From NCBI GenBank assembly GCA_964371865.1, contig CAYJOR010000071.1:1-12109 (forward strand): a stretch of DNA of 12,109 nt. The letters run 5' to 3'. The position numbers were made by a program, and so were the translations under genes. Origin of the DNA: CAYJAZ01 sp964371865 (GTDB lineage Bacteria > Desulfobacterota > Desulfovibrionia > Desulfovibrionales > Desulfovibrionaceae). The notes beneath the pieces are model-generated. The model was not told the DNA's origin. It saw only the letters and a program-made list of their open reading frames with translations, and searched no databases. Position 1 is the first letter of the stretch. Every line of letters starts with the position of its first letter. Shown piece after piece: positions 1 to 7,243 of this stretch.

Positions 1-139
1 CTCAAAAACGTGGTTTCCCCCTCTCGAAAATAATTATGCAGAGGTCTTAGTTTGTGTTATGCTAAGGTTGCTTGTAGTTTTTTTAAAGAAGAGTGCAAAA
101 ACTTGTCCTGTAATCAGGTGGTAGAGAAGTTATATAATA
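1..139. other. Intergenic left edge, no gene seen
   Basis: I see no supported coding region or RNA gene here. Read on the minus strand, positions 28-14 give TTTCGAGAGGGGGAAA, nearly the same string that opens the hpf terminator at 9404-9419. It is followed by CCACGTTTTTGAG up to the window edge. This could be the left arm of a terminator whose right arm lies outside the window. Positions 4-13 (AAAAACGTGG) also repeat directly at 143-152. Confidence 0.4.
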
Positions 140-1441
140 TTAAAAAACGTGGATAATTTCCACGTTAACGTTTTTATATGTGTTCCAATTTTTTAAGGCT
201 TTGAGAGTTGCTATATGAGGGTGCCCTATTGCAATTATATGCTTTTGTGGATTCTCCAAAGCAAGGGTTAGGGTATAATCAAGTTGCTTTAGTATTTCGC
301 TTTCTTTTTGAATATTATCTATGAATACTTTTCGAGTTGCGGTGTTGAAACCGTATTGAGAAGAAAGTTTTGCAAGTTTTGAAGAACCTACAGTATAACT
401 ATCGAGAATATTCATATCTGGTCTAATTTCTTTCAAAACGGTAAGAAAGTTTGTTACTCCGTTTGTATTTGCTGTAAATAGTGAACCTGTATGATTGTTA
501 ATACCTGTTGCATAGAAAACTCTTTTTAGATTGTTTTCAAGCTTTTTTTTTATAGTTTCTTTTGAATCTTCAACTTCTAAACCCTCGGGAACAGAAAAAA
601 TTGGATCTTTTGCAGACATAGGTTGATGTAGAAAAATTTCATATTTTGCAAAGTGTCCAATAGTTGAGTAGAGTTCAGCTTTAGGAAATCTTGGAAGAAT
701 GGAAAAAGTTACGGGAAAATCTAAAGTAAGGAAAGTTTTTAGTGCATCACTACCATTTCCTAAATCATCTATAACAATGCTCACTTTTGCAGTGTTATGT
801 GCGTTTATATAGATTTCATGTGTACATTCCTTATCAAGATAAACGGCGGTCATTATATTTTGTTTTTGAGATTCTATAGTTGCGCCATTTGCCCAGAGCT
901 CTAACTGTTCACTAAGGGCAGAATCCCACTTTTCTTTTGATATACCTTCGGGTAAACTTAGGTGTATTTTTTGATGAATATAATAAATCTCATTATTCAT
1001 TTTTATTCTTGTAGATTCAATTGAAAAATTATCCGTTGGAATATTTAATCTGTTGAGAGTTTGGATAAGGGCATTATCAATAAGTTTTACTTTATCAAAA
1101 AATGAAGCTGATTCACCCTCATCATAAGGTAAATCAGTTGAACTTAGTGCATCACGGAATGAATTTAAATCATTATAGGTAAAATTTTCTAAGAGTTGTG
1201 TTTCAGTATTTGGATTTGGAGTATTTTCTATAGTAGTTTTTTGTGAACTTGCTATAGGCTCTTGAATTTTTATTTCATTTTTATTAGAGTCATCATTTAA
1301 AATATTTCTGATTGTAAACTGTGTGATAAGTGAAATAACAATAATTATGGCAAAAGAGCACAGTATAAATCTATAATCTATAGAAGTAGACTGTGCTTTT
1401 ACTTTGCTTATTATTTTTTTTATTTTGGAAAGGAAGCTCAT
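140..1441 (-). CDS. Divergent polysaccharide deacetylase family protein, membrane-anchored
   Basis: Protein of 433 residues. A short basic N-terminus is followed by one hydrophobic segment at about 25-45, consistent with an inner-membrane anchor and a periplasmic body. Residues 50-90 are polar and linker-like. Residues ~218-433 match the divergent polysaccharide deacetylase family (the YibQ type in E. coli): VSIVIDDLGN at 220-229, FLHQPM at 270-275, GINNHTGS at 313-320 and AIGHPH at 404-409. Family members adopt a polysaccharide-deacetylase-like fold and are presumed to act on envelope glycans, but the substrate is unknown. The start lies 23 nt after the ctpA stop, so the two genes form an operon. 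No good Shine-Dalgarno sequence precedes the ATG (only AGAAA in an AT-rich stretch), which suggests dependence on translation of ctpA. Family assignment is firm; function is inferred. Confidence 0.88.
   Translation of the reverse strand: MSFLSKIKKIISKVKAQSTSIDYRFILCSFAIIIVISLITQFTIRNILNDDSNKNEIKIQEPIASSQKTTIENTPNPNTETQLLENFTYNDLNSFRDALSSTDLPYDEGESASFFDKVKLIDNALIQTLNRLNIPTDNFSIESTRIKMNNEIYYIHQKIHLSLPEGISKEKWDSALSEQLELWANGATIESQKQNIMTAVYLDKECTHEIYINAHNTAKVSIVIDDLGNGSDALKTFLTLDFPVTFSILPRFPKAELYSTIGHFAKYEIFLHQPMSAKDPIFSVPEGLEVEDSKETIKKKLENNLKRVFYATGINNHTGSLFTANTNGVTNFLTVLKEIRPDMNILDSYTVGSSKLAKLSSQYGFNTATRKVFIDNIQKESEILKQLDYTLTLALENPQKHIIAIGHPHIATLKALKNWNTYKNVNVEIIHVF
142..166 (-). terminator. Hairpin terminator inside the 3' end of the deacetylase gene
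   Basis: On the minus strand, AACGTGG (166-160) and CCACGTT (152-146) form a perfect 7-bp stem around the loop AAATTAT. A run of six T (147-142) follows and runs into the TAA stop. The stem is made of codons 426-432 of the upstream gene, so the terminator overlaps coding sequence. The U-tract is short, which limits confidence. Confidence 0.55.
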
Positions 1442-1464
1442 ATTTTTTTCTAAAAAGCTAAAGA

Positions 1465-2763
1465 TTAAAGCTCACTTAAGTTTGGCATATCTTTTATTAC
1501 TTGCAGAGCTGTTCTTAATTGTCTGTCTTTTTCTAAAAGCTCGGTAGTTTTTTTGGATAAACCTTTAAGCGGTAGTAATTCAGGAGCAGGGAATTTTTTT
1601 ACAGTTTCTTTTCCTTCTTTTTCAGTGTCGAGACGAAGGTTTAAATCATTTTCACGAATAGTGAGTTGATTTTCTTTTGGTTCTTCTTCAAATGAAACTT
1701 CCATATTTGGCTCAATACCTTCAGCCTGAATAGATCTTCCATCAGGAGTATAATAGAAAGCTACTGTAAGTTTTATACCTGTGCCATTTGGCATTTCGAT
1801 TAGATTCTGAACTGAACCTTTACCAAAACTTTTTTCACCAATAAGAAGAGCTCTTTTATGATCACTCAAAGCACCGGCAACAATTTCAGAAGCTGATGCA
1901 GAACCTGAGTTGATTAATACAACTACCGGAATATCTAATAAATCAGTTGGTTTTTTACTTGCTGAGAATCTACGTCGTAAAACGCTTCTTCCTTCAACGC
2001 TAACAATAACACCTTTATCTAGAAATATATCAGAAACGCTTGCCGCTTCGTTTAGAATTCCACCGGGGTTATTACGCATATCAAGAATAACACCTTTTAA
2101 AGGAGCGTCAGACTGTGCTTTTTTTATTGCTTTTTGAATTTCAGTAGTTGTTTTTTCATTAAAGAAAGAAAGTCTTAGCCATAAATAGCCTGGCTCTAAC
2201 TCTTCTGATTTTACGCTGATATATGGAATTGCACCACGAATAATATCAACAGTTCTAGTTTCTGTTCCGCCTTTTGGCAGAATTACAAGCTTTACAGATG
2301 TACCCTTTTCACCACGAATAAGGGAAACTGTTTCAGTGAGCGATCTATCAAGTGTCAGTTTTCCGTCTACAGAAATAATAACATCACCTGACTTTATGCC
2401 AGCACGAAAAGCAGGTGTATCTTCGATAGGAGAAATAACAATAGGTTGACCATTTTCTAATGAAAGTTCAGCACCAATTCCAAAAAATTCTCCGGAGGTA
2501 CTTTCTTGCATCATGGAAAATTCTTCTTCATTCATATAGGTAGAGTGAGGATCGAGTGATTCAAGCATTCCTTTAATAGAACCTTCTATAAGATCGCCTT
2601 GCTCAACTTCTTCAACATAATACTCTTCTACCATATCAAGTATTTGGCTAAACTTTTGTAAGGATTCATAGTCAACATTTTTTGCATGAGCGTTTGTAGT
2701 AGCACAGCTCAATGAAAGAATAAGTAAACTATTGAAACCAATCAGTTTTTTTAAAAAGTTCAT
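1465..2763 (-). CDS. ctpA: Carboxyl-terminal processing protease (S41 family), periplasmic
   Basis: Protein of 432 residues, the usual length for CtpA-type proteases. A signal peptide covers residues 1-27, with likely cleavage after AHA. A PDZ domain spans about 90-175 (GIGAEL at 95-100, SGDVIISVDG at 125-134). The S41 catalytic core follows, with MRNNPGGIL at 229-237 and SGSASASE at 286-293. By comparison with Prc and CtpB the nucleophile should be S290 and the general base K315 in SFGKGSVQ, with Q319 completing the site; the 25-residue S-K spacing fits. Such proteases trim periplasmic or cell-wall proteins from the C-terminus. The ATG is preceded by GGGGGAAAT, a fair ribosome-binding site, and a sigma-70-type promoter lies just upstream. 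The downstream partner is the divergent polysaccharide deacetylase, which suggests a cell-envelope role. No substrate can be named from the window. A cysteine at position 20 does not make a proper lipobox. Confidence 0.95.
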   Translation of the reverse strand: MNFLKKLIGFNSLLILSLSCATTNAHAKNVDYESLQKFSQILDMVEEYYVEEVEQGDLIEGSIKGMLESLDPHSTYMNEEEFSMMQESTSGEFFGIGAELSLENGQPIVISPIEDTPAFRAGIKSGDVIISVDGKLTLDRSLTETVSLIRGEKGTSVKLVILPKGGTETRTVDIIRGAIPYISVKSEELEPGYLWLRLSFFNEKTTTEIQKAIKKAQSDAPLKGVILDMRNNPGGILNEAASVSDIFLDKGVIVSVEGRSVLRRRFSASKKPTDLLDIPVVVLINSGSASASEIVAGALSDHKRALLIGEKSFGKGSVQNLIEMPNGTGIKLTVAFYYTPDGRSIQAEGIEPNMEVSFEEEPKENQLTIRENDLNLRLDTEKEGKETVKKFPAPELLPLKGLSKKTTELLEKDRQLRTALQVIKDMPNLSEL

Positions 2764-2807
2764 ATTTCCCCCAGGAAGAAATCTATTTGCAATTTATTTT
2801 AAGCAAC

Positions 2808-2836
2808 ATGATACGCACTTTTTCAATGATTGTAAA
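2808..2836 (-). promoter_or_regulatory. Sigma-70-type promoter of the ctpA operon
   Basis: On the minus strand, TTTACA (2836-2831) and TATCAT (2813-2808) are separated by exactly 17 nt; each hexamer matches its consensus at five of six positions. This predicts a leader of about 40 nt before the ctpA ATG. Confidence 0.6.
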
Positions 2837-2884
2837 GCATATGTAATGCTCAATTCATATTTATGATTTTTTGAGGTGTGAAAA

Positions 2885-2923
2885 CATACATTTTATGAAA
2901 GTAGAGCACCAATAATATGTATG
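2885..2923. repeat. Spaced inverted repeat CATACAT/ATGTATG
   Basis: Perfect 7-bp arms at 2885-2891 and 2917-2923, 25 nt apart, in the ctpA-fliD divergent intergenic region. It could be a regulator site or chance in AT-rich DNA. The rest of 2764-3173 is AT-rich with no gene. Confidence 0.3.
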
Positions 2924-3008
2924 ATTTATTTTTTCTTGTTAAATCAAACTATTTTTACATTGTTGAAATTTAATAAAAAGGAACTAGTTTTAAAAAGTTT
3001 AAAAAATG

Positions 3009-3037
3009 AAGCTTATAAGTTGTGTAGTCTTAAGCTT
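3009..3037. promoter_or_regulatory. Inverted repeat upstream of fliD, possible enhancer-binding site
   Basis: AAGCTTA (3009-3015) and TAAGCTT (3031-3037) are perfect 7-bp inverted arms, each adjoined by a further AAG/CTT pair. The repeat lies about 85-115 nt upstream of the start predicted from the sigma-54-type promoter, which is the usual location for an NtrC/FlrC-class activator site. The activator itself is inferred. Confidence 0.35.
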
Positions 3038-3094
3038 TTTATGTTTAATCCGATAAAAATTAAGTAATATCAGAATTTTTAAGGATATTTTTTC

Positions 3095-3111
3095 TTGGAA
3101 CAGATATTGCA
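3095..3111 (+). promoter_or_regulatory. Sigma-54 (-24/-12) promoter of fliD
   Basis: TTGGAACAGATATTGCA keeps the invariant GG-N10-GC spacing (GG 3097-3098, GC 3109-3110) and matches TTGGCACG-N4-TTGC at all but a few positions. The predicted start is near 3121, giving a leader of about 50 nt. RpoN control of flagellar genes is common in polar flagellates. I found no competing sigma-70 promoter for fliD. Confidence 0.75.
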
Positions 3112-3173
3112 TAAATATCATTAGCGAGAAAATTTGATAAAAATTAAAGAAATTTTTTCCTAAGAGGTGATTT

Positions 3174-5483
3174 ATGTCTACACAGGGAGCAGGAACAATT
3201 ACATTCCAAGGTATTGGTTCAGGTACTGACTTTGGTGCTATGGTTGATGAACTCAGAAAAGTAGAAGAGTTTCATATAAACAGTCTTGAAGAATGGAAAA
3301 CTGACTGGGAGTTGCGTATTGAAGGCTTCAAAATGCTTACTGAACTTATGGGTGAGCTTGAAACAAAAACTCAATCTCTTAGTAATATATATGATATTAT
3401 AACTCTTGGTGGTCAATCAAGTGATGAAACATCTGTTTCGGTCACTCCAACATCAAGTGCTTCTCCAGGTTCTTATACTATAAATGTTGAACAGGTTGCA
3501 ACTGCGTCTATTTGGGCAACGAAAACTGAAAATGCTTTTGTAAAAGAAAGTGATGGTAAATTCGATACTCTTATTCCAACTGGTACAGGTCCTGAAACAT
3601 TCAGCTATACTATGGGTACTAAAACCATTAATGTAGAAGTTAATGATGAAATGACCATTGAAGATTTAGTCTCTCGTATTAATAACGACTCTCATAATCC
3701 TGGTGTTAAAGCATCTTTAGTATCAACCGGTTCTGGTTATGCTTTTCAATTGCAAAGTACTCAAACTGGTGAAGCAAATAATATAACAGTTAATTCTTCA
3801 ATTAATGGTTTAAATTCCTCATCAGATTTTAATAAAGTAGATGGAAAAGACGCTATTTTTTATATGAATGGCTTTGAGGATCAAAAACTCACTTCTGCTT
3901 CAAACTCTGTTACAGGTGTTATTGAAGGTGCTACTATTAACCTAATGAATGTAACTGATGGCTCTGCAACCCTTACCATAACAGAAGACACATCTGAAGT
4001 TATTGAAAAAGTAACTGAATGGGTTGATTGTGTAAATCAATTACGTGAACTTATAGATTTACTTACAGCCGTTGATTCTGATGCTGTAGCGGGTGATCCA
4101 AACGAAACTGTTACTCAAGAAGAAGCTGATATCGGTTCTATTCTCACAGGTAACTACGGTGTTCAACTTTTAGAAAGTCGTTTGAACTCAATTGCAAGTT
4201 CACCTGCGTATGGTTTTGAAAGTACACACGAAAAAAGCTACACTTATGCAAGTGATGATTATAAAATTTTAAACTATCCATCTTCCATTGCTGATGGTTA
4301 CTATGATTTAAACTACAGCACAGATGCCGAAGGTGAAGTAACTAGTATTAGTTTCGGTGGCGACAATATGATTGAAGATTCTACTCGTAAAGGTGTTTAC
4401 ATAATAGAAGATCTTCATAGTCCATTTCATGGCATGGAAATAACACTTGATAATCTAAAAACTGAACAAAACTATAATGAAGAAATATATATTAAAGATG
4501 GTGCTCAACTAAAACCAGACTTTAATATAGATAAAATTCCGGGTACTTTAAGTGCCGGTACTCATGAAGTTGTTTATCAAACAGATGCTAATGGTCAATT
4601 AGTTCCGGATACGGTTTATATTGGTAATGCAAAAGCAGTTGAAGATTCTGCTTATCCGGGCATATATACGGTTACGGATTCAGAAAGCCTTTATTATGGG
4701 TTTACCTTTGATTTTAATGAAACTGAATCACCGCCTAATAGAACAATACATCAAAATATTGTTGTAGCAAATGGTGATGTAACAAGTTACTCAATTATGT
4801 CTGAACTTGGAATTGAAACAAATACCGAAGAAGGTAGTGCAAGTTACGGTCTACTTGAAATTGATAATGTAGCACTTATGGAAGCTATCGAAGCAAACCC
4901 AAGAGCAGTAGCTGAACTTCTTGCCGGTAATAGCGTAAGCTCAACTAGTGAAAACTTTATATACCATAGTAAAACAAGTAACGTTGAAGCAGGATTGTAT
5001 GATGTACAATACGTAACAGATGAATCAGGTAAAATAACATCGGTACTTGTTGATGGTGCAGAGGCATCAGTTTCTGATCTTTATCCTAATAGATATACAG
5101 TTTCTGATCCAACAAGCCCTGCATACGGTCTTTCTATTGAATTTTCAATTGCGACACTTGAGCCTAATAGAACTTATACAGGTGATACAATTAGCGTAAA
5201 ACAAGGTAAAGCTCTTGAATTAAATACATTTTTTGAAAATGAAATACGTGATGTTCCGGGGCAAGAAGGTAACGGTGCTATCCCTATCTTGATTTCTAAC
5301 TATGAAGATGTTGTAGAAAATATTGATAAAAAAATTGCGCAAGAAGAAGAAAGACTTGATCTTTGGGAATCAAGACAACGTGCAAGATATGCAAGACTTG
5401 ATGCTTCACTAGCTGTTATGTCCGCCTTACTGGAATCAAACGCATCAGCACTTGCAGCTGCAAACAATAATTCAGCCGATTAA
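3174..5483 (+). CDS. fliD: Flagellar filament cap protein FliD (hook-associated protein 2), repeat-expanded
   Basis: Protein of 769 residues; E. coli FliD has 468. FliD caps the growing filament and guides flagellin folding outside the cell. The N-terminal FliD domain covers about 10-110 (FQGIGSGTDFGAMVDELRKV at 11-30). A flagellin hook-IN-like motif spans about 150-207. FliD_C starts near 245 (GVIEGATINLMNV). The conserved LGIETNTEEGSASYG stretch is at 545-559, and the coiled C-terminus covers about 705-760. Three copies of a repeat of about 86 residues are inserted: 358-443, 449-534 and 594-678. The first two lie in tandem between FliD_C segments; the third splits the segment after ANPRAVAELLAG (574-585). 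The start is set by AAGAGGTGA at 3162-3170. fliS follows after 15 nt. A sigma-54-type promoter precedes the gene. Identity is very secure; the role of the repeats is unknown. Confidence 0.95.
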   Translation: MSTQGAGTITFQGIGSGTDFGAMVDELRKVEEFHINSLEEWKTDWELRIEGFKMLTELMGELETKTQSLSNIYDIITLGGQSSDETSVSVTPTSSASPGSYTINVEQVATASIWATKTENAFVKESDGKFDTLIPTGTGPETFSYTMGTKTINVEVNDEMTIEDLVSRINNDSHNPGVKASLVSTGSGYAFQLQSTQTGEANNITVNSSINGLNSSSDFNKVDGKDAIFYMNGFEDQKLTSASNSVTGVIEGATINLMNVTDGSATLTITEDTSEVIEKVTEWVDCVNQLRELIDLLTAVDSDAVAGDPNETVTQEEADIGSILTGNYGVQLLESRLNSIASSPAYGFESTHEKSYTYASDDYKILNYPSSIADGYYDLNYSTDAEGEVTSISFGGDNMIEDSTRKGVYIIEDLHSPFHGMEITLDNLKTEQNYNEEIYIKDGAQLKPDFNIDKIPGTLSAGTHEVVYQTDANGQLVPDTVYIGNAKAVEDSAYPGIYTVTDSESLYYGFTFDFNETESPPNRTIHQNIVVANGDVTSYSIMSELGIETNTEEGSASYGLLEIDNVALMEAIEANPRAVAELLAGNSVSSTSENFIYHSKTSNVEAGLYDVQYVTDESGKITSVLVDGAEASVSDLYPNRYTVSDPTSPAYGLSIEFSIATLEPNRTYTGDTISVKQGKALELNTFFENEIRDVPGQEGNGAIPILISNYEDVVENIDKKIAQEEERLDLWESRQRARYARLDASLAVMSALLESNASALAAANNNSAD
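4245..4502 (+). repeat. FliD internal repeat copy 1 (residues ~358-443)
   Basis: The pattern, in order, is: GYYDLNYSTDAEGEVTSI, a short G-rich turn, EDSTRKGVYIIEDLHSP, then HGMEITL and IYIKDG. It is the most diverged of the three copies; YxVxDxxSPxYG appears here as YIIEDLHSPFHG. It runs into copy 2 after only five residues. Confidence 0.8.
4518..4775 (+). repeat. FliD internal repeat copy 2 (residues ~449-534)
   Basis: Shares with copies 1 and 3 the order AGTHEVVYQTDANGQL, then a DSAYPGIYTVTDSES block, YYGFTFDF, PPNRTIHQNIVVANG. Its spacing relative to copy 3 is almost identical, so the two align with few gaps. Confidence 0.85.
4953..5207 (+). repeat. FliD internal repeat copy 3 (residues ~594-678)
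   Basis: AGLYDVQYVTDESGKITSV, then SDLYPNRYTVSDPTSPAYG, LSIEFS, EPNRTYTGDTISVKQG. It is separated from copy 2 by a conserved FliD_C segment (about residues 537-590), so it sits at a second insertion point rather than at the end of a tandem array. Confidence 0.85.
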
Positions 5484-5498
5484 TTTAGTGAGGATATA

Positions 5499-6395
5499 AT
5501 GAACAACGCAGCTCAAACCTATAGACAAACGCAGATGACAACCATACATCAGGGTGATATAATTGTACTTCTCTTTGATACCGCTCTAAGGCACCTTAAT
5601 AAAGCTAAAGAGCAAATAGCAGAAAATGATATGCCGGGAAAAGGTATATCAATCTCAAAAGCTATTGATGTTATAAATGGTTTGGATTCTTCGTTGAATA
5701 TGGAAAAAGGTGAAGGCTTAGCAGAAAATCTTCATAATCTCTACTTCTTATCTACTACAAGACTTTTGCAAGCTAACCTAAAAAAAGATCCGGAAATTAT
5801 TGATGGTGTAATAGGAATTCTTAACGGTCTTCGTGAAGCTTTTGTTGAAGTTTTAAATGACCCTGTCGCTCAAACAGTGGCTCAACAGCTTACAGCAAAA
5901 AATAAAATAAGCAATGCTTCATTTGAAAAACGTAATATTACAGATGCACCATCTGGTGGTGTAACTAAAAATATTGGAAAATCTGTATATGCTCAAGCGG
6001 CTGATAATACTTCAGCTGTATCTAATACAGTATCTAGTTCAAATACAAATGAAGATCTTGAAATAAACCCACTTCTTTTTCAAACTGCTGTTACTCAAAA
6101 ATTTGGTAGCGAGCAGTTACAAAAAACTTCAACTCCTTCAGCTTCTCCTACTAGAGCTCCTGCTGATAAAGAAAAAGTTAATCCTCTTCTTTCACGTCCG
6201 TTTAATAATTTTACAAGTTTGACTCCGGAAGCGAAAGTAAGTGAACCTCAAAAAACAGTTCAAACACCACAAGTTGCTCCAACAATTCCAACTACAAGCA
6301 CGGTAAGTAATGCGGAAGTAACGAATAACCTTTCAAATCCTTTAAAGAAAGGAAATCCTCTTAAATCTTCTTTATATAAGAATATTCAAGAGTAA
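5499..6395 (+). CDS. fliS: Flagellin export chaperone FliS with a long C-terminal tail
   Basis: Protein of 298 residues, about twice the usual FliS length of 120-150. Residues 1-125 are a typical FliS helical chaperone: TYRQTQMTTIHQGDIIVLLFD at 7-27, followed by the conserved SISKAIDVINGLDSSLN region at 51-67 and FLSTTRLLQANLKKD at 83-97. FliS binds the C-terminus of unfolded flagellin in the cytoplasm and delivers it to the export gate. Residues 126-298 are low-complexity, rich in S, T, N, P, Q and K, and probably disordered. They carry four copies of a short NPL(L/K) motif at 190, 228, 280 and 286. The gene starts 15 nt after the fliD stop behind GTGAGG and shares the fliD transcript. The reading frame is open throughout the tail with no sign of frameshift, and a terminator follows directly. 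FliS assignment is secure; the tail function is unknown. Confidence 0.92.
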   Translation: MNNAAQTYRQTQMTTIHQGDIIVLLFDTALRHLNKAKEQIAENDMPGKGISISKAIDVINGLDSSLNMEKGEGLAENLHNLYFLSTTRLLQANLKKDPEIIDGVIGILNGLREAFVEVLNDPVAQTVAQQLTAKNKISNASFEKRNITDAPSGGVTKNIGKSVYAQAADNTSAVSNTVSSSNTNEDLEINPLLFQTAVTQKFGSEQLQKTSTPSASPTRAPADKEKVNPLLSRPFNNFTSLTPEAKVSEPQKTVQTPQVAPTIPTTSTVSNAEVTNNLSNPLKKGNPLKSSLYKNIQE

Positions 6396-6417
6396 ATTTG
6401 AAAATACATTAAATTAA

Positions 6418-6449
6418 AAACTTCAAATATTTATATTTGAAGTTTTTTT
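6418..6449. terminator. Bidirectional terminator between fliS and the lipoprotein gene
   Basis: AAACTTCAAAT (6418-6428) and ATTTGAAGTTT (6435-6445) form a perfect 11-bp stem with a 6-nt loop. Seven T follow on the plus strand, and an A-rich stretch on the other side gives a T-rich run on the minus strand. It serves the convergent fliS and lipoprotein genes. Confidence 0.85.
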
Positions 6450-6461
6450 GTGTAAATCACC

Positions 6462-7154
6462 CTAATTTGATAATTTCATTTGATTCACATTTTCACTTTG
6501 TGAGTTTTCATTATTTTCTTTTTTTGAATCATCATTTGGAGCTTCAATAAGTTGATTTGTTCCTATATCATATTCAGATGTAGATAAGTCAGGACTGATG
6601 AGTGCTTTAAAGGAGTTATCAAGATAATCTTTAATTGCTATAGTTTGTGGTACAAGAGGTCTTTGCTTTGTGTCGGTAATAAGTAGATAAAAATCACGTC
6701 CTGCCTTTATAGATGTAGCTGCTTTAATGGAAAACAGCACTAGCCAATCTTCATTTCCATCATCATTCCAATCTACTTCGGCAATAAGTTCACCTTTAAA
6801 AGTATCTGTACCTCGTTTTAGAGAGAAATAAGTATTTTCAAGCATAACATTTGTTCCATTCATTTGAGAAAAGAAAGCGGGTAGGGTATTTTCTCCTTGA
6901 GAATATATAAAATCTGTAGCAAGATGACTATATAGAGTTTCACCAACTTTTAGAGTTGGCAAAGAAATTGTTTGTTCAAACCAATTATTTTGAGAATCAG
7001 TGATTCTTAAAGATTGAAATTGTTTTGGCATATTATGCGCTAAAAATTTAAATTGCTCGTTATTTACAGCATCAACAACTTTATATCCCTGTGTTGAACA
7101 ACCAATTAAACCTAAAAGCAATGTTCCTAAAATAAGAGTAGATACTTTCTTCAT
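6462..7154 (-). CDS. Predicted lipoprotein of unknown function
   Basis: I chose the start at 7154, giving 230 residues. It begins MKKVSTLILG, continues as a hydrophobic signal and reaches a lipobox LIGC with the lipidated cysteine at 19. AAGGA lies about 8 nt before this ATG. An open frame extends 47 codons further upstream but has no signal sequence and would run almost to metF, so I rejected it. The mature part has no domain I recognise. Residues 128-136 (DWNDDGNED) match the DxNxDGxxD calcium-binding loop of EF-hand and FG-GAP-like proteins, followed by a beta-like WLVLFSI stretch. The last 25 residues are polar (N, S, E, K). With S20 at position +2 it would be expected to reach the outer membrane by the E. 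coli rule. It is divergent from metF and convergent with fliS. Function unknown. Confidence 0.8.
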   Translation of the reverse strand: MKKVSTLILGTLLLGLIGCSTQGYKVVDAVNNEQFKFLAHNMPKQFQSLRITDSQNNWFEQTISLPTLKVGETLYSHLATDFIYSQGENTLPAFFSQMNGTNVMLENTYFSLKRGTDTFKGELIAEVDWNDDGNEDWLVLFSIKAATSIKAGRDFYLLITDTKQRPLVPQTIAIKDYLDNSFKALISPDLSTSEYDIGTNQLIEAPNDDSKKENNENSQSENVNQMKLSN

Positions 7155-7187
7155 TCTGCTTTTCCTTGATAGATAGTATACTTGTTC

Positions 7188-7214
7188 GCTATACCTTTTA
7201 TCTTTTTCTGTCAA
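7188..7214 (-). promoter_or_regulatory. Candidate promoter of the lipoprotein gene
   Basis: On the minus strand a perfect TTGACA (7214-7209) is followed after 15 nt by TATAGC (7193-7188). The -10 is weak and the spacing short, so the exact -10 is uncertain. Confidence 0.35.
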
Positions 7215-7243
7215 GACAACATATTTATATCGAGAAAAAAAGA

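Noticed and set aside
1910..2137. 75-codon plus-strand frame inside ctpA
   Set aside because: Antisense shadow of the conserved S41 catalytic region; no ribosome-binding site.
2702..2706. ctpA signal peptide as a lipoprotein signal (Cys20)
   Set aside because: The residue at -3 from the cysteine is Ser rather than Leu/Val/Ile, and a good signal peptidase I site (AHA) follows.
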